Assembly (NCBI GenBank): GCA_017418975.1
Contig: JAFOMG010000011.1
Coordinates: 124,001-188,000, forward strand
Direction: 5' to 3'
Source: Sphingomonas sp.
GTDB lineage: Bacteria; Pseudomonadota; Alphaproteobacteria; Sphingomonadales; Sphingomonadaceae
DNA length: 64,000 nt
The translations under genes were made by a program, and so were the position numbers. Below the pieces are notes generated by a model. That model had not been told where the DNA came from. It saw nothing but the letters and a program-made list of their open reading frames with translations, and did not search any database. Position 1 is the stretch's first letter. Every line of letters begins with the position of its first letter. Shown in pieces: positions 32,880 through 43,485 of this stretch.

Positions 32880-35834
32880 ATGTTCAAGCGTAATATCGCT
32901 CGTACGCTCCGTGCGGGGACCGCGCTCTCGGCGCTGTCTCTGGCCGCGAGCCTCCTCGCCGTCCCCGCTTTCGCGCAGGACACCGCCCCCGCCTCCACTC
33001 CTACCCCCAGCCAGAACCAGCCCGCGGCCGACGATGCCGAGATCGTCGTCACCGGCTCGCTGTTCGCGACTCGGGTGACGACGTCGCCGGTAACCACCGT
33101 CACGGCCGAATCGCTCGATCAGCGCGGCATCAGCACCGTCCAGGACGGCCTGCAGCGCCTGGCCGCCAACAACGGACCCTCGCTCACCAACAGCTTCTCG
33201 GCCAATGGCGCGTTCGCCGGCGGCGCGTCGGGCATCTCGCTGCGCGGCCTGACGACCAACTCGACGCTGGTGCTGTTCGACGGCCTGCGCGCGGCCTATT
33301 ATCCGCTCGCCGATGATGCGACCCGCAACTTCGTCGATCTCAACACGATTCCGGACGACATCGTCGACCGCGTCGAAGTGCTGAAGGACGGCGCTTCGTC
33401 GACCTACGGCGCCGATGCGATCGCGGGCGTGGTGAACATCATCACCAAGCGCAGCTTCACCGGCCTTTCGGCCCGGGCCGAGGCCGGCGTCTCGCAGGAC
33501 GGCATCGCGGCGACCCAGCGCTTCTCGGTGACCGCCGGCACCGGCGACCTCGATCGCGACGGGTTCAACGCCTATATCAGCGGCTTCTATTATCACGCTG
33601 ATTCGGTCAACAACCGCGACCTGCCCTATCCGTTCAACTCGGACAACCAGACCGGGATCGGCGGGCCGAACAACCTGATCAACGGCGACAATTTCGGGAC
33701 CACCTCCGCCGGCTCGAACCTCTATGTCGCGCCGAGTTCGGGCGGCCGCTACCAGCTGCTCGGGAGCGGCTGCGCCAATGGCACGCCGATCCAGACCACG
33801 GCGGCCCAACAGGCCGCCAGTGGCTTGGTGCCCACGTCAATGTGCCAGCAGGACATGGTCAACCGCTACGGCGTGGTAGCGCCGGAGATCGATCGCTTCG
33901 GCTTCACGGCGCATGTCGCCAAGACGTTCGGCGATTCGACCGAGGCCTATCTGGAGCTCAACTTCCAGCAGTCGCGCAGCCAATATTCGGGCCTCCCTTC
34001 GTCGATCTACGCCAATGCGCCGGCGGGCATCTATTCCCCGCCCTACTCGACGCGCGGCAGTGGCCCGAGCTTCGCGCCGGGCTCGGGCCCGCTGACGCTG
34101 CCGGTCTATGTCTGCGCCGCGCGGGTGAACTGCACCGCGGCCAACGGCACGCTCAACCCGAACAATCCCTTCGCGGCTTCGGGCCAGACGGCGCTGCTGA
34201 TCGGCGGCATGCCCAACATCACGCGCTATGACGAGACGCGCAGCCGCGTGTATCGCGCCGCCGCGGGCATCAAGGGCAGCTTCGGCGACGACTGGAACTA
34301 CAAGATCGACGCGACGGCGATGCACACCGATCTGCGCCGCACCTCCAACGGCTATATCTATATCCAGCATCTGCTCGACGTGATCGCCGACGGCACGTAC
34401 AATTTCGTCAATCCCTCGGCCAACAGCGCCGCGATACAGAGCTATCTTGCGCCGGAGCTCAATGTCGACGCCTCCTCGGATCTCTACCAGGTCCAGGCGA
34501 GCGTGAGCAAAGCGCTGTTCCAGCTCCCGGGCGGTCCGGTCCAGCTCGCCGTCGGCGGCTCGCTCTTCTACGAGGCGGTCGATGCGCCCTCGGCGAACAG
34601 CGACATCAACGGGCCGACCCAGCGCTACTTCACGATCAACGCGTTCGGCACCGAGGGGCACCGCACGGTCGCCTCGGCATTCGGCGAGCTGAGCGTGCCG
34701 GTGTTCGAGTTCCTCGAGCTCAACGCGTCGGGCCGCTATGACCATTATTCGACCGGCCAGAGCAATTTCTCGCCGAAGGTCGGCGCGAAGATCAAGCCGT
34801 TCGAGATGCTGACCCTGCGCGGCAACTGGTCGCGCGGTTTCCGCATCCCCAGCTTCGGCGAGGCGAACGCATTGCCGACCACGGGCTATGTCACCAACTC
34901 GGCCGGCCTGTTCAACGATGCGTATCTGGCCCAATATGGCTGCTCGGTCGCGACCTTCAGCACCGCCTGCCCGCAATATCTGCGCACGGCGAGCTATGGC
35001 CAGACCACGCTCGCCTCGCCGGACCTGAAGCCGGAGAAATCGCGCAGCATCACGCTGGGCGCCGTCTTCCAGCCGCTGCACAGCGTCTCGATCAGTGTCG
35101 ATTACTTCAACATCAAGAAGACCGATGCGATCACGTCGCTCTCCTCGGGCGTGGCGCTCCAGGCCTATTATGCCGGCAATCCGATCCCGGCCGGCTACAC
35201 GATCATCCCCGACGCGGCGGATCCGGCCCATCCGGGCGCGCTGCCGCGCGTGGCCTATGTCCAGTCGCACTATGTCAATGCCAACACCCAGAAGGCGGAA
35301 GGCATCGACTTCGCCGCGAATGGCCGCTTCCGCTTCGGCGACGTGACCTGGACGAGCAACCTCGACGCGACGCTCATGCTGGAGCTCAGCACCACGCTGC
35401 CCGACGGCACGCGCCAGACCTATGTCGACACGCTCGGCAACTTCAACCTCACGGCGGGCACGGGCACGTTCCGCTGGCGGGGCAGCTGGCTGAACAGCTT
35501 CGCGATCGGCAACTATACCCTCAGCGGCACGGTCAACTACACCTCCGGCTACAACCTGTCGGCGATGGACCAGGGCAATGCGTATGAGGATTGCGGCCTG
35601 GCGCCGTCGCCCGCCTATACCGGCTGCCGAGTGAAGAGCTACATCACGTTCGACCTGAACGCGACCGCCAAGATCGCGGACAAGTTCACCATCTACGCGA
35701 ATGTGCTCAACCTGTTCGATCGCCTGCCGGGCATCGATCCGGTCACTTATGGCGCGTATCTCTACAATCCGGTCCAGGCCGGGGACAACATCTATGGCCG
35801 CCGCTTCACGGTGGGTGCCAAGGTCAATTTCTGA
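32880..35834 (+). CDS. TonB-dependent outer-membrane receptor
   Basis: A 984-residue TonB-dependent transporter. It has a signal peptide (cleavage after AVPAFA), an Ala/Pro/Gln linker, the TonB box DAEIVVTGS (about 52-60) typical of sphingomonads, a plug domain (about 65-200, with GISLRGL and VEVLKDGASSTYGADAIAGV) and a barrel ending in Phe (GAKVNF). Long loops with paired Cys (CANGTPIQTT, CAARVNC) are visible. It stands alone, without sigma/anti-sigma or utilisation genes, so the substrate (siderophore, vitamin or oligosaccharide) is unknown. A terminator follows directly. Confidence 0.95.
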   Translation: MFKRNIARTLRAGTALSALSLAASLLAVPAFAQDTAPASTPTPSQNQPAADDAEIVVTGSLFATRVTTSPVTTVTAESLDQRGISTVQDGLQRLAANNGPSLTNSFSANGAFAGGASGISLRGLTTNSTLVLFDGLRAAYYPLADDATRNFVDLNTIPDDIVDRVEVLKDGASSTYGADAIAGVVNIITKRSFTGLSARAEAGVSQDGIAATQRFSVTAGTGDLDRDGFNAYISGFYYHADSVNNRDLPYPFNSDNQTGIGGPNNLINGDNFGTTSAGSNLYVAPSSGGRYQLLGSGCANGTPIQTTAAQQAASGLVPTSMCQQDMVNRYGVVAPEIDRFGFTAHVAKTFGDSTEAYLELNFQQSRSQYSGLPSSIYANAPAGIYSPPYSTRGSGPSFAPGSGPLTLPVYVCAARVNCTAANGTLNPNNPFAASGQTALLIGGMPNITRYDETRSRVYRAAAGIKGSFGDDWNYKIDATAMHTDLRRTSNGYIYIQHLLDVIADGTYNFVNPSANSAAIQSYLAPELNVDASSDLYQVQASVSKALFQLPGGPVQLAVGGSLFYEAVDAPSANSDINGPTQRYFTINAFGTEGHRTVASAFGELSVPVFEFLELNASGRYDHYSTGQSNFSPKVGAKIKPFEMLTLRGNWSRGFRIPSFGEANALPTTGYVTNSAGLFNDAYLAQYGCSVATFSTACPQYLRTASYGQTTLASPDLKPEKSRSITLGAVFQPLHSVSISVDYFNIKKTDAITSLSSGVALQAYYAGNPIPAGYTIIPDAADPAHPGALPRVAYVQSHYVNANTQKAEGIDFAANGRFRFGDVTWTSNLDATLMLELSTTLPDGTRQTYVDTLGNFNLTAGTGTFRWRGSWLNSFAIGNYTLSGTVNYTSGYNLSAMDQGNAYEDCGLAPSPAYTGCRVKSYITFDLNATAKIADKFTIYANVLNLFDRLPGIDPVTYGAYLYNPVQAGDNIYGRRFTVGAKVNF

Positions 35835-35857
35835 TCCTTGGACGGGCCTGAAAGGGA

Positions 35858-35890
35858 AAGGGCGGTCCCGAAAGGGGCCGCCCTTCTTCG
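35858..35890 (+). terminator. Terminator after TonB-dependent receptor
   Basis: AAGGGCGG (35858-35865) pairs with CCGCCCTT (35878-35885), with an inner TCCC/GGGG extension and a GAAA loop, then CTTCG. It lies 24 nt after the stop and ahead of the convergent CoA-transferase gene. Confidence 0.65.
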
Positions 35891-35908
35891 TTCCGGTGCC
35901 TGCCGGGG

Positions 35909-37015
35909 TCAGGGCCGCCTGGGGCTGGCCCGCTCGGCGGCCATGCGCTCGCCGTCGATCATGATCGGCGTGGCGATCCCCGGCAGGCCGTCACGCTCGA
36001 TCTTCATGCCCCGCGCCGCCACCTGCGGATCGGCGAACACCTCGTCGACCGTGTTGATCGGCCCGGCCGGCACGCCTTCGGCCTCCAGCGCCTCGTAGAG
36101 ATCGGCCTTGGCCCATTGCCGGATCGCCGCATCGAGCAGCGGGATCAGCGCCGCGCGGTTCACCACCCGCTGGGGATTGGTCGCGAAGCGCGGATCGGTG
36201 CCGTATTCGAGCCCGAGCACCCCGCACAGCTTGCGGAACTGCGAATCATTGCCCACCGCGATGATCAGCTCGCCATCCTTCGCGTGGAACGCCTGGTAGG
36301 GCACCAGATTGGCGTGTCCGTTCCCCATCCGGTGCGGCACCTTGCCCGATGCCATCCAGCCCAGTGCCTGGTTGGCGAGCACGCCCACCTGAGTGTCGAG
36401 CAGCGCCATGTCGATATGCGCGCCCGCGCCGGTAAGGTCGCGCTTCCTCAGCGCCGCCAGGATCGCCACCGCCGAATAGACGCCGGTGAAGATGTCGGCA
36501 TAGGCGATGCCGGCCTTTTGCGGCGCGCCGTCGGGCTCGCCGGTCAGCGACATGAAGCCGCCCATGCCCTGGATGATGAAGTCATAGCCCGCGCGCGGCG
36601 CATAGGGCCCGGTCTGGCCGAAGCCGGTGATCGAGCAGACGATCAGCCGGGGGTGGCGCGCCCGCAGCGACGCCGCGTCGAGCCCGTATTTCACCAGCCC
36701 GCCGACCTTGTAGTTCTCGATCACCACATCGGCGTCCGCCACCAGCGCGTGCACCGCCGCTTGCCCCTCTGGAGTGGCGATGTCGATCGCCCGGCTCGTC
36801 TTGCCGCGGTTGCAGGCGTGGAAATAGGCGGCGTCGCGATTCTCGCCCTCGGCGTCGTGGAGGAAGGGCGGCCCCCAATGGCGGGTGTCGTCGCCTTCGC
36901 CCGGCCGCTCGACCTTCACCACCTCGGCGCCCAGATCGGCGAGCAGCTGGCCGCACCACGGGCCGGCGAGGATCCGCGCCAGCTCGACGACCCTGATCCC
37001 CTCCAGCGGCTTCAT
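35909..37015 (-). CDS. CaiB/BaiF family III CoA-transferase (GcdG-like)
   Basis: A 368-residue class III CoA-transferase. MKPLEGIRVVELARILAGPW, ADLGAEVVKVERPGEGDDTR, NRGKTSRAIDIATPEGQ and AYADIFTGVYSAVAIL, holding the likely catalytic Asp that carries acyl-aspartyl intermediates, are typical. Because it sits two genes after a glutaryl-CoA-dehydrogenase-type gene, the likely reaction is succinyl-CoA:glutarate CoA transfer, the GcdG/SUGCT role. This is inference from context. The ATG at 37013-37015 overlaps the GNAT stop as ATGA. Confidence 0.88.
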   Translation of the reverse strand: MKPLEGIRVVELARILAGPWCGQLLADLGAEVVKVERPGEGDDTRHWGPPFLHDAEGENRDAAYFHACNRGKTSRAIDIATPEGQAAVHALVADADVVIENYKVGGLVKYGLDAASLRARHPRLIVCSITGFGQTGPYAPRAGYDFIIQGMGGFMSLTGEPDGAPQKAGIAYADIFTGVYSAVAILAALRKRDLTGAGAHIDMALLDTQVGVLANQALGWMASGKVPHRMGNGHANLVPYQAFHAKDGELIIAVGNDSQFRKLCGVLGLEYGTDPRFATNPQRVVNRAALIPLLDAAIRQWAKADLYEALEAEGVPAGPINTVDEVFADPQVAARGMKIERDGLPGIATPIMIDGERMAAERASPRRP

Positions 37016-37530
37016 GGCCGGGTAATCTCGTAGATCAGGTGCGGCTTCATCTCGCCCGCCATCATCCGCTCGACCGTGCCCGGCCGCGCCACGCCGCCGA
37101 TCTTCTCCATGGCCCGGCGCGAGCGCAGATTCCCGACGCCCACGGTGAACACCGCGGTGCGCACGAACCGGTGGATGTGATCGAGCATCAGCCGCTTGAT
37201 CTCGCGATTGTAGACGCCGCCCCAATAGGCCCGCGCCAGATAGGTCCAGCCGATCTCGATCTCGTCGGCCTCGGGCACCCAATTGTCGAAGCGCGACGAG
37301 CCGATCACGGTGCCGGTCGCCTTGTCGACAATGGTCAGCGCTCCGCCGCTGGCGATGCCGGCGTCGAAATAGGCGCGGAATACCGGCTCCTGCCAGCGGT
37401 CATGCGCCGGATGCACTTCCCAGAGGAGCGGATCGGAGGCGACCGCGAACAGCGCGTCCCAGTCCGCCGGCGTGCTGGGGCGCAGCATCACCAGCCCGCC
37501 TTCCAGCATCGGCTGCCGATCGGGTGCCAT
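37012..37530 (-). CDS. GNAT-family N-acetyltransferase
   Basis: A 172-residue acetyltransferase of the RimJ/RimL-like branch: MLRPSTPADWDALFAVASDP at the start, VIGSSRFDNWVPEADEIEIGWTYLARAYWGG with the acceptor-site and acetyl-CoA region, and FTVGVGNLRSRRAMEKIGGV, the usual N-x-RSR-x-xEKxG ending. The substrate is unknown. It is wedged between gcdH and the CoA-transferase with a TGATG overlap upstream and an ATGA overlap downstream, so it is co-translated with both; a role in protein or amino-acid acetylation linked to lysine breakdown is possible but unproven. Confidence 0.88.
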   Translation of the reverse strand: MAPDRQPMLEGGLVMLRPSTPADWDALFAVASDPLLWEVHPAHDRWQEPVFRAYFDAGIASGGALTIVDKATGTVIGSSRFDNWVPEADEIEIGWTYLARAYWGGVYNREIKRLMLDHIHRFVRTAVFTVGVGNLRSRRAMEKIGGVARPGTVERMMAGEMKPHLIYEITRP

Positions 37531-38714
37531 CAGAATGCCGCGATCCCGGTGATCGCCCGGCCCAGGATCAGGCCGTGGACGTCGTGCGTGCCTTCATAGG
37601 TGTTGACCGTCTCGAGGTTGATCGCGTGGCGCATCACATGGAATTCGGCCGAGATGCCGTTGCCGCCATGCATGTCGCGCGCGATGCGGGCGATGTCGAG
37701 CGCCTTGCCGCAATTGTTGCGCTTGATGATCGAGATCGCCTCGGGCGCGAGCGTCCCCTCGTCGAACATCCGGCCGGCCCGCAGCGCCGCCTGCAGCCCG
37801 AGCGCGATCTCCGTCTCCATGTTGGCGAGCTTGAGCTGCACCAGCTGGTTCGCCGCCAGCGGCTTGCCGAACTGGGCGCGGTCGAGCGTATATTGCCGGG
37901 CGGCGTGGAAACAGGCCTCGGCCGCGCCCATGCTCCCCCAGGCGATGCCGTAGCGGGCGCGGTTGAGGCAGCCGAACGGCCCCTTCAGCCCCTGTACCTC
38001 GGGCAGCAGCGCGTCCTCGCCCACTTCCACCCCGTCCATCACGATCTCGCCGGTGATGCTCGCGCGCAGGCTCAGCTTGCCTTCGATCTTGGGCGCCGAA
38101 AGGCCCTTCATGCCCTTTTCCAGGACGAAGCCCTTGATGCCGCCGCCATGCGCCTCGCTCTTCGCCCAGACGACGAACACGTCGGCGATCGGCGAGTTGG
38201 TGATCCACATCTTGCTGCCGGTCAGCCGGTAGCCGCCGTCGATCTTCGCCGCGCGCGTGCGCATGCCGCCGGGATCGGAGCCGGCATCGGGTTCGGTCAG
38301 CCCGAAACAGCCCACCCATTCGCCGGTGGCGAGCCTGGGGAGATATTTCCGCTTCTGCGCCTCGGTGCCATAGGCGTTGATCGGGTGCATCACGAGCGAG
38401 CTCTGCACCGACATGGCCGAGCGATAGCCCGAATCGACGCGCTCCACCTCGCGCGCGACCAGCCCATAGGAGACATAGCCGAGCCCCGCGCCGCCATAGG
38501 CTTCGGGGATGGTCGCGCCGAGCAGGCCCAGCGCGCCCATCTCGGCCATGATCTCGCGGTCGAACCGCTCTTCCAGATAGGCGCTGGTCACGCGCGGCAG
38601 CAGCTCGCCCTGCGCATAGTCGCGGGCGGCATCGCGGACCATCCGCTCCTCGTCGGTCAGCTGCGCATCGAGCCCGAAGGGGTCCGACCAGTCGAACCGG
38701 CCCATCTCTGCCAT
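37530..38714 (-). CDS. gcdH: Glutaryl-CoA dehydrogenase-type acyl-CoA dehydrogenase
   Basis: A 394-residue FAD enzyme that oxidises and decarboxylates glutaryl-CoA to crotonyl-CoA in lysine, tryptophan and glutarate breakdown. Features that point to GCDH rather than other acyl-CoA dehydrogenases are the [18 protein letters not shown] segment (substrate Arg), [43 protein letters not shown] and the catalytic Glu in [20 protein letters not shown]. It is the first gene of the gcdH-GNAT-CoA-transferase operon. The start is the ATG at 38712-38714. Confidence 0.93.
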   Translation of the reverse strand: MAEMGRFDWSDPFGLDAQLTDEERMVRDAARDYAQGELLPRVTSAYLEERFDREIMAEMGALGLLGATIPEAYGGAGLGYVSYGLVAREVERVDSGYRSAMSVQSSLVMHPINAYGTEAQKRKYLPRLATGEWVGCFGLTEPDAGSDPGGMRTRAAKIDGGYRLTGSKMWITNSPIADVFVVWAKSEAHGGGIKGFVLEKGMKGLSAPKIEGKLSLRASITGEIVMDGVEVGEDALLPEVQGLKGPFGCLNRARYGIAWGSMGAAEACFHAARQYTLDRAQFGKPLAANQLVQLKLANMETEIALGLQAALRAGRMFDEGTLAPEAISIIKRNNCGKALDIARIARDMHGGNGISAEFHVMRHAINLETVNTYEGTHDVHGLILGRAITGIAAF

Positions 38715-38828
38715 TTCCTCGTCCTTCTCTCGTCGGCCCGGCCAAGGCCGGGTGTTGCTCCGCCGTCCCGCTTAATGGCTCCGGTTCCCGGCGCGCGTCG
38801 GGATGACGGCATGGGGTATGCGGTGCGG

Positions 38829-39662
38829 CTATCCCGCCTGCCGGGCGGGCGGCGACGGCACGTCCATCGCGGCGCGTTCGATCTCGGCAAGGCCGGCACG
38901 GGCCGCGACATAGCGCCGGGCGGCACCGGTCCAGCTCTCGGCGACCGCGACGCCGGGCATATGGGCCACCTCGGCGAGCGCCGCCTCGACATCGCCGCGG
39001 TCGAGCGCGCGGCGGGCACGGCGCAGCCGCTCGGCGGGGAGCGGGCTCGGCGTGTCGGCCTGGCGCAGCACCACCAGGTTGCCGAGCATCCGGCGCACCC
39101 GGTTCCACAGGCTGTCGCCCGGATCATTGGCGAGGCGCGGCCCCAGCGTGTCGAGCGCGAGCCGCAGATCCTCGAGCGTCACCGGCTGGGCGGCGGCGCG
39201 CAGGATCGCGGCGACGGCGTCGCCGTCATGCTCGCCGAAACGCTGCTTGAGCTGGCCCTCGAGCGGTCCCAGCGGCTGGCCGCGCTCGAGCGCGCGCCGC
39301 GTCGCGAGGACGATCAGCATCCGCTCGGCGCGCGTCGCATAGGAAGCGGCATTGCGGGCGCTGCCGTCGGCGTCGCGCAGGCGCAGCTCGATCTGATCCA
39401 GCTTGCCCGCCAGCAGCGTCTCGCGCGCGCTGAGCGTGGCGAGGTCGGTGCCCGGCGGCAGCGCCGGCACCACCGGCTGCGCGCTGGCATTGGGAGAGGG
39501 CAGGGGCGCCGGCGCGGGCGGGCGCGGCGAAAGCCCGCCGGCCAGCCCGACGGCGGCGATGGTCACGCCGATCCCGCCGGCGAAGGCGATCGTGCCGATC
39601 AGGCTGGCGCTGCGCCACCAGGGCACGCGCGGCGCCGCGGGCGCGAAGGTCTCGTCGCTCAT
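38829..39662 (-). CDS. Mitofilin-like (COG4223) inner-membrane protein
   Basis: A 277-residue protein with a short cytoplasmic N-terminus, one membrane helix (about 18-42, [22 protein letters not shown]), a Pro/Ala-rich stretch and a long periplasmic helical region. Proteins of this type follow hemC and hemD in many alphaproteobacteria and are distant relatives of mitofilin/Mic60; a role in membrane shape or envelope organisation is inferred from that kinship. It begins 32 nt after hemD. The start is the ATG at 39660-39662. Confidence 0.8.
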   Translation of the reverse strand: MSDETFAPAAPRVPWWRSASLIGTIAFAGGIGVTIAAVGLAGGLSPRPPAPAPLPSPNASAQPVVPALPPGTDLATLSARETLLAGKLDQIELRLRDADGSARNAASYATRAERMLIVLATRRALERGQPLGPLEGQLKQRFGEHDGDAVAAILRAAAQPVTLEDLRLALDTLGPRLANDPGDSLWNRVRRMLGNLVVLRQADTPSPLPAERLRRARRALDRGDVEAALAEVAHMPGVAVAESWTGAARRYVAARAGLAEIERAAMDVPSPPARQAG

Positions 39663-39694
39663 GGGGCCCTTATTCGCCGCGTGGCCCGGCCCGG

Positions 39695-40363
39695 TCAATC
39701 GGCGAGCTGCAGGGCGAGTGCGATCAGCGTGTCCGCCCGCAAGTCGGCGGCGACGGCGACGCGGAGCCAGCCCCGGCCCGCCGCTTCGGCCGCGCGCGCG
39801 CTGATCGCCGCGATGCCGGTGGCCGCGCGGTGATCCGGCGCCACCAGCTCGGCGAGCCGTGCCCCGGCCCGGGGGGACTGGACGAGCGCGACCGCGCTGT
39901 GCAGCCGCGCTGCCTGTTCGGGCGCGATCGGCAGCGGTTCGCTGGCATAGACGGTGATCGCCCGGGCGATGATGCCGCCGGCTTCGAGCATCCGATCGCG
40001 CCCGCCCAGCAGCAATGCCCGGCGCACGCCGGCGGCTTCGGCTGCGGCCACCAGCGCGGCCCCGTCGCCGGTGCCGGCATGGGCGACGGCGAAGCCCGCC
40101 CGCCGCGCCGCTGCGGCGGTCGCGCCGCCCACCGCATGCACCGGCAGGCTCCGCAGCGCGGCCAGCTCCGTCCCGCCATGGCGCAGGGCATTGGCGCTGG
40201 TCAGCAGCAGCGCGTCGAACGCTGCCGGATCCGGCGCGCGCCAGTCGACCGGCGCGGCGGCGAACAGCGGCAGGCGGATCGCCATGCCCCCCGCCGCTTC
40301 GATCGCCGCGATGGTCGCGCCGTTGCCGGGCTCGGGCCGGAGCACGGCGATCGGGCGGCTCAC
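39695..40363 (-). CDS. hemD: Uroporphyrinogen-III synthase
   Basis: Cyclises hydroxymethylbilane with inversion of ring D. The 222-residue protein is weakly conserved, as is usual for HemD, but [13 protein letters not shown] at the start, [33 protein letters not shown] and [14 protein letters not shown] match the family. The GTG start (40361-40363) overlaps the hemC stop as GTGA, which strongly supports the identity. It links directly to the hemE reaction encoded at 2077-3102. Confidence 0.92.
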   Translation of the reverse strand: MSRPIAVLRPEPGNGATIAAIEAAGGMAIRLPLFAAAPVDWRAPDPAAFDALLLTSANALRHGGTELAALRSLPVHAVGGATAAAARRAGFAVAHAGTGDGAALVAAAEAAGVRRALLLGGRDRMLEAGGIIARAITVYASEPLPIAPEQAARLHSAVALVQSPRAGARLAELVAPDHRAATGIAAISARAAEAAGRGWLRVAVAADLRADTLIALALQLAD

Positions 40364-41274
40364 CCCTCGAACAATCGGCGGACCGCTGCCGGCGCGCGTG
40401 CCAGCAGATCGCGGGCGAGCGCGGCGGGCAGCGCATGGTCGAGCGGCGCGCCCTCGATCGCGCCATGGACATGCGCGGCGCCGTCCTCGGAAAGCAGCTC
40501 GGCCTCGAGCGTCAATATGCCTCCCTCGATCGTCGCCAGCGCGGCGACGGGTGAGTGGCAGCCGGCCCGGAGCGCAGCGAGCAGCGCCCGCTCGGCGGCG
40601 ATGCAGCCATGGGTCTCGACATGGTCGATCGCGCGCAGCAGCTCGCGGGCATGGGCGTCGTCGGCGCGGATCTCGACGCCCACGGCGCCCTGGGCCGGGG
40701 CGGGGAGGAGGATGTTGGTGGGGATCGGCGCGCCGACGTCATGGCGCCCGAGCCGGGCCAGCCCGGCGGCGGCGAGCAGGGTCGCGTCGGCTTCTCCCTG
40801 GGCCAGCCTGGCCAGCCGCGTGTCGACATTGCCGCGGAACAGCACGATCGACAGGTCGGGCCGCAGCTTGCGGATCTGCGCGGCGCGGCGCGGCGAGCTG
40901 GTGCCCAGCACGCCGCCTTGCGGGATCGCCGCGATGGATGCGGCGCCCACCAGCCGGTCGCGGACATCGGCGCGGGGCAGCATCGCGGCGATCGCGATCA
41001 TCTCGGGCCGCAGGGTCTCGACGTCCTTCATCGAATGGACCGAGGCGTCGATCTCGCCGGCGAGCAGGGCGCGGTCGAGCTCCTTGGTCCACAGCGCCTT
41101 GCCGCCGATCTCGGCGAGCGGACGGTCCTGCACCTTGTCGCCGGTGGTGCGGATCACGATGATCTCGAAGTCGGTCACCGGCCGCGTGTGCGCGGCGGCG
41201 AGCGCGTCGCGCACCATCTCCGCCTGTGTCAGCGCGAGCGGCGAGCCCCGGGTACCCAGTTTGAAAACGGCCAT
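40360..41274 (-). CDS. hemC: Hydroxymethylbilane synthase (porphobilinogen deaminase)
   Basis: Polymerises four porphobilinogens on a dipyrromethane cofactor. The 304-residue protein has [57 protein letters not shown], and the cofactor-binding Cys in [11 protein letters not shown] near residue 237. It overlaps hemD. The ATG at 41272-41274 gives the standard N-terminus, whereas the longer open frame includes the upstream repeat region. It is divergent from tsaD across a 211-bp region containing nested inverted repeats. Confidence 0.96.
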   Translation of the reverse strand: MAVFKLGTRGSPLALTQAEMVRDALAAAHTRPVTDFEIIVIRTTGDKVQDRPLAEIGGKALWTKELDRALLAGEIDASVHSMKDVETLRPEMIAIAAMLPRADVRDRLVGAASIAAIPQGGVLGTSSPRRAAQIRKLRPDLSIVLFRGNVDTRLARLAQGEADATLLAAAGLARLGRHDVGAPIPTNILLPAPAQGAVGVEIRADDAHARELLRAIDHVETHGCIAAERALLAALRAGCHSPVAALATIEGGILTLEAELLSEDGAAHVHGAIEGAPLDHALPAALARDLLARAPAAVRRLFEG

Positions 41275-41303
41275 GTCGTTCGCCTTACCGGCTCGTGTGC
41301 CGC

Positions 41304-41434
41304 TTGTCGAAGCGGACACTCTTGTTCGCGCGGAGGCACAGGGAGGGCAGAGGGTTTCGAGGCCTCTACGCGGCGGTTTTACTTCTCCGCGCTCTCCGCG
41401 CCTCCGCGCGAACAAAAATCCCGAACTTCGACAA
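41304..41434. repeat. Nested inverted repeats in the hemC-tsaD divergent region
   Basis: Two perfect inverted pairs are nested: TTGTCGAAG (41304-41312) with CTTCGACAA (41426-41434), and TTGTTCGCGCGGAGGC (41322-41337) with GCCTCCGCGCGAACAA (41400-41415). Between them lies TCTCCGCGCTCTCCGCGCC, a short repeat typical of REP-like DNA. The whole could extrude a long hairpin between two divergent essential genes. Confidence 0.8.
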
Positions 41435-41485
41435 TCGCCTCCCGACACCCTAGATGCGCAAGCAACGGAGTATGAAACGAACGAC

Positions 41486-42511
41486 ATGGCCCTGATCCTC
41501 GGCCTCGAATCGAGTTGCGATGAAACCGCCGCCGCATTGGTCACCACCGATCGGCGGGTGCTGGCGCACAAGCTGGCGCGGCAGGAGGCGGCCCATCGCC
41601 CCTATGGCGGCGTCGTGCCCGAGATCGCCGCGCGCGCGCATGTCGAGGCGCTGGGCCCGCTGATCGAGGGCGCGTTCGCGGAAGCGGGCGTCACCCTCGC
41701 CGATGTCGACGCGGTCGCCGCCACGGCCGGCCCGGGCCTGATCGGCGGAGTCATGGTCGGCCTGGTCGCCGGCAAGGCGCTCGCGCTGGCGGGCCGCAAG
41801 CCGCTGATCGCGATCAACCATCTGGAAGGGCACGGCCTCTCGCCGCGGCTCACCGATCCGGACCTCGCCTTTCCCTATCTGCTGCTGCTCGTCTCGGGCG
41901 GCCATTGCCAGCTGCTGCTGGTCGAGGGCGTGGGCCGCTACCGGCGCCTCGCCACCACGATCGACGACGCCGCCGGCGAAGCGTTCGACAAGACCGCCAA
42001 GATGCTCGGCCTCGGCTTTCCCGGCGGTCCGGCGGTCGAGGAAGCGGCGGCGCGCGGCGATCCTCGGGCGGTGCCGCTGCCGCGTCCGCTGCTCGGCTCG
42101 GCGGAGCCCCATTTCTCCTTCGCGGGCCTGAAGAGCGACGTGGCGCGCAAGGTCGGCCGCTATGGAGTCGAGGATATCGCGGCCTCGTTCCAGCAGGCGG
42201 TGGTCGATTGCCTGGTCGATCGCACGCGCCGGGCGATGGCGCAGGTGCAGGCGACGGCGCTGGTCGTCGCCGGCGGCGTCGCCGCGAACAAGGCGGTGCG
42301 CGGCGCGCTGGAACGATTGGCGGCGGAAGCCGGCATGCGCTTCGTCGCGCCGCCGCTCTGGCTCTGCACCGACAATGCGGCGATGATCGGCTGGGCGGGG
42401 GCCGAACGGTTCCTCGCGGGGTTCAGCGATCCGCTCGACACGCCGGCGCGGGCGCGCTGGCCGCTCGATCCGGATGCGGAGAAGGTGCGCGGCGCGGGAG
42501 TGAAGGCATGA
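41486..42511 (+). CDS. tsaD: tRNA N6-threonylcarbamoyladenosine transferase TsaD
   Basis: Transfers threonylcarbamoyl to A37 of ANN-decoding tRNAs, with TsaB and TsaE. The 341-residue protein starts [18 protein letters not shown] and has the metal-binding [14 protein letters not shown] (HxxxH), [38 protein letters not shown] and the closing [14 protein letters not shown] and [13 protein letters not shown]. The ATG at 41486 is chosen because the [12 protein letters not shown] start is universal. It overlaps gpsA (ATGA). Confidence 0.97.
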   Translation: MALILGLESSCDETAAALVTTDRRVLAHKLARQEAAHRPYGGVVPEIAARAHVEALGPLIEGAFAEAGVTLADVDAVAATAGPGLIGGVMVGLVAGKALALAGRKPLIAINHLEGHGLSPRLTDPDLAFPYLLLLVSGGHCQLLLVEGVGRYRRLATTIDDAAGEAFDKTAKMLGLGFPGGPAVEEAAARGDPRAVPLPRPLLGSAEPHFSFAGLKSDVARKVGRYGVEDIAASFQQAVVDCLVDRTRRAMAQVQATALVVAGGVAANKAVRGALERLAAEAGMRFVAPPLWLCTDNAAMIGWAGAERFLAGFSDPLDTPARARWPLDPDAEKVRGAGVKA

Positions 42512-43485
42512 GGATAGGGGTGATCGGCGGCGGCGCCTGGGGCACGGCCCTGGCCCAGGTCGCGGCGCGTGGCGGCGAGGACGTGCTGCTCTGGGCGCGC
42601 GAAGACGAAGTCGTCGAGAGCGTGAACACCCGTCACCGGAACGATCTGTTCCTCTTCGGCGTGCCGCTCAGTCCCTCGATCCGCGCCACGCGGGCGCTTT
42701 CGCAGCTTTCGGACCGGGACGCGCTGCTGGTGGTCGCGCCCGCCCAGCATGTCCGCGGCGTCCTTTCCCAGCTCCCCGTCGGCACCACGCCGCTGGTCCT
42801 CTGCGCCAAGGGGATCGAGGCCGGCACCAAGCTGCTGGTCGGCGAGGTGGCCCATCAGGTCGCGCCCGGGGCGCCGCTCGCGGTGCTGTCCGGGCCCACC
42901 TTCGCCCATGAGGTCGCGGCGGGCAAACCCACCGCCGTCACGCTGGCCTGCGAGGACGAGGGGCTGCGCGCCCGCCTTGCCGAGCGGCTGGCCGGCCCCG
43001 CCTTCCGCACCTATGGCTCGGCCGACCTGGTGGGGGCGGAGATCGGCGGGGCGGTCAAGAACGTCCTCGCCATCGCCTGCGGGGTGGTGGAGGGCGCCGG
43101 CCTCGGCCTCAACGCCCGCGCCGCGCTCATCGCCCGGGGCTTTGCCGAGATGACGCGCTTCGGCCTAGCCCGCGGTGCCCAGGCGGAGACGCTCACCGGC
43201 CTGTCCGGCCTGGGCGACCTGGTCCTCACCTGCTCCTCCACCAATTCGCGCAACTTCTCGCTCGGCCTCGGCCTCGGCCAGGGGAAGCAGGCGGCGGCGC
43301 TGCTGGCCGATCGCAAGACGGTGGCCGAGGGCGCCTTCACCGCGCCCGTCCTGCGCGAAGCCGCGCGGGACGCGGGAATCGACATGCCGGTGACGGAGGC
43401 GGTCAACGCCCTGCTCGAAGGCGTTCCCGTGGCGCAGGTGATCGAAGTGCTGCTCAGCCGGCCCCTGCGGGAAGAAATGGCATGA
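42508..43485 (+). CDS. gpsA: Glycerol-3-phosphate dehydrogenase (NAD(P)+)
   Basis: Makes sn-glycerol-3-phosphate for phospholipid synthesis. The 325-residue protein has the NAD site [42 protein letters not shown], the catalytic Lys in [23 protein letters not shown], and [21 protein letters not shown]. It overlaps tsaD and the DUF1697 gene by ATGA, a tsaD-gpsA pairing I recall as common in alphaproteobacteria. The start is the ATG at 42508. Confidence 0.97.
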   Translation: MRIGVIGGGAWGTALAQVAARGGEDVLLWAREDEVVESVNTRHRNDLFLFGVPLSPSIRATRALSQLSDRDALLVVAPAQHVRGVLSQLPVGTTPLVLCAKGIEAGTKLLVGEVAHQVAPGAPLAVLSGPTFAHEVAAGKPTAVTLACEDEGLRARLAERLAGPAFRTYGSADLVGAEIGGAVKNVLAIACGVVEGAGLGLNARAALIARGFAEMTRFGLARGAQAETLTGLSGLGDLVLTCSSTNSRNFSLGLGLGQGKQAAALLADRKTVAEGAFTAPVLREAARDAGIDMPVTEAVNALLEGVPVAQVIEVLLSRPLREEMA

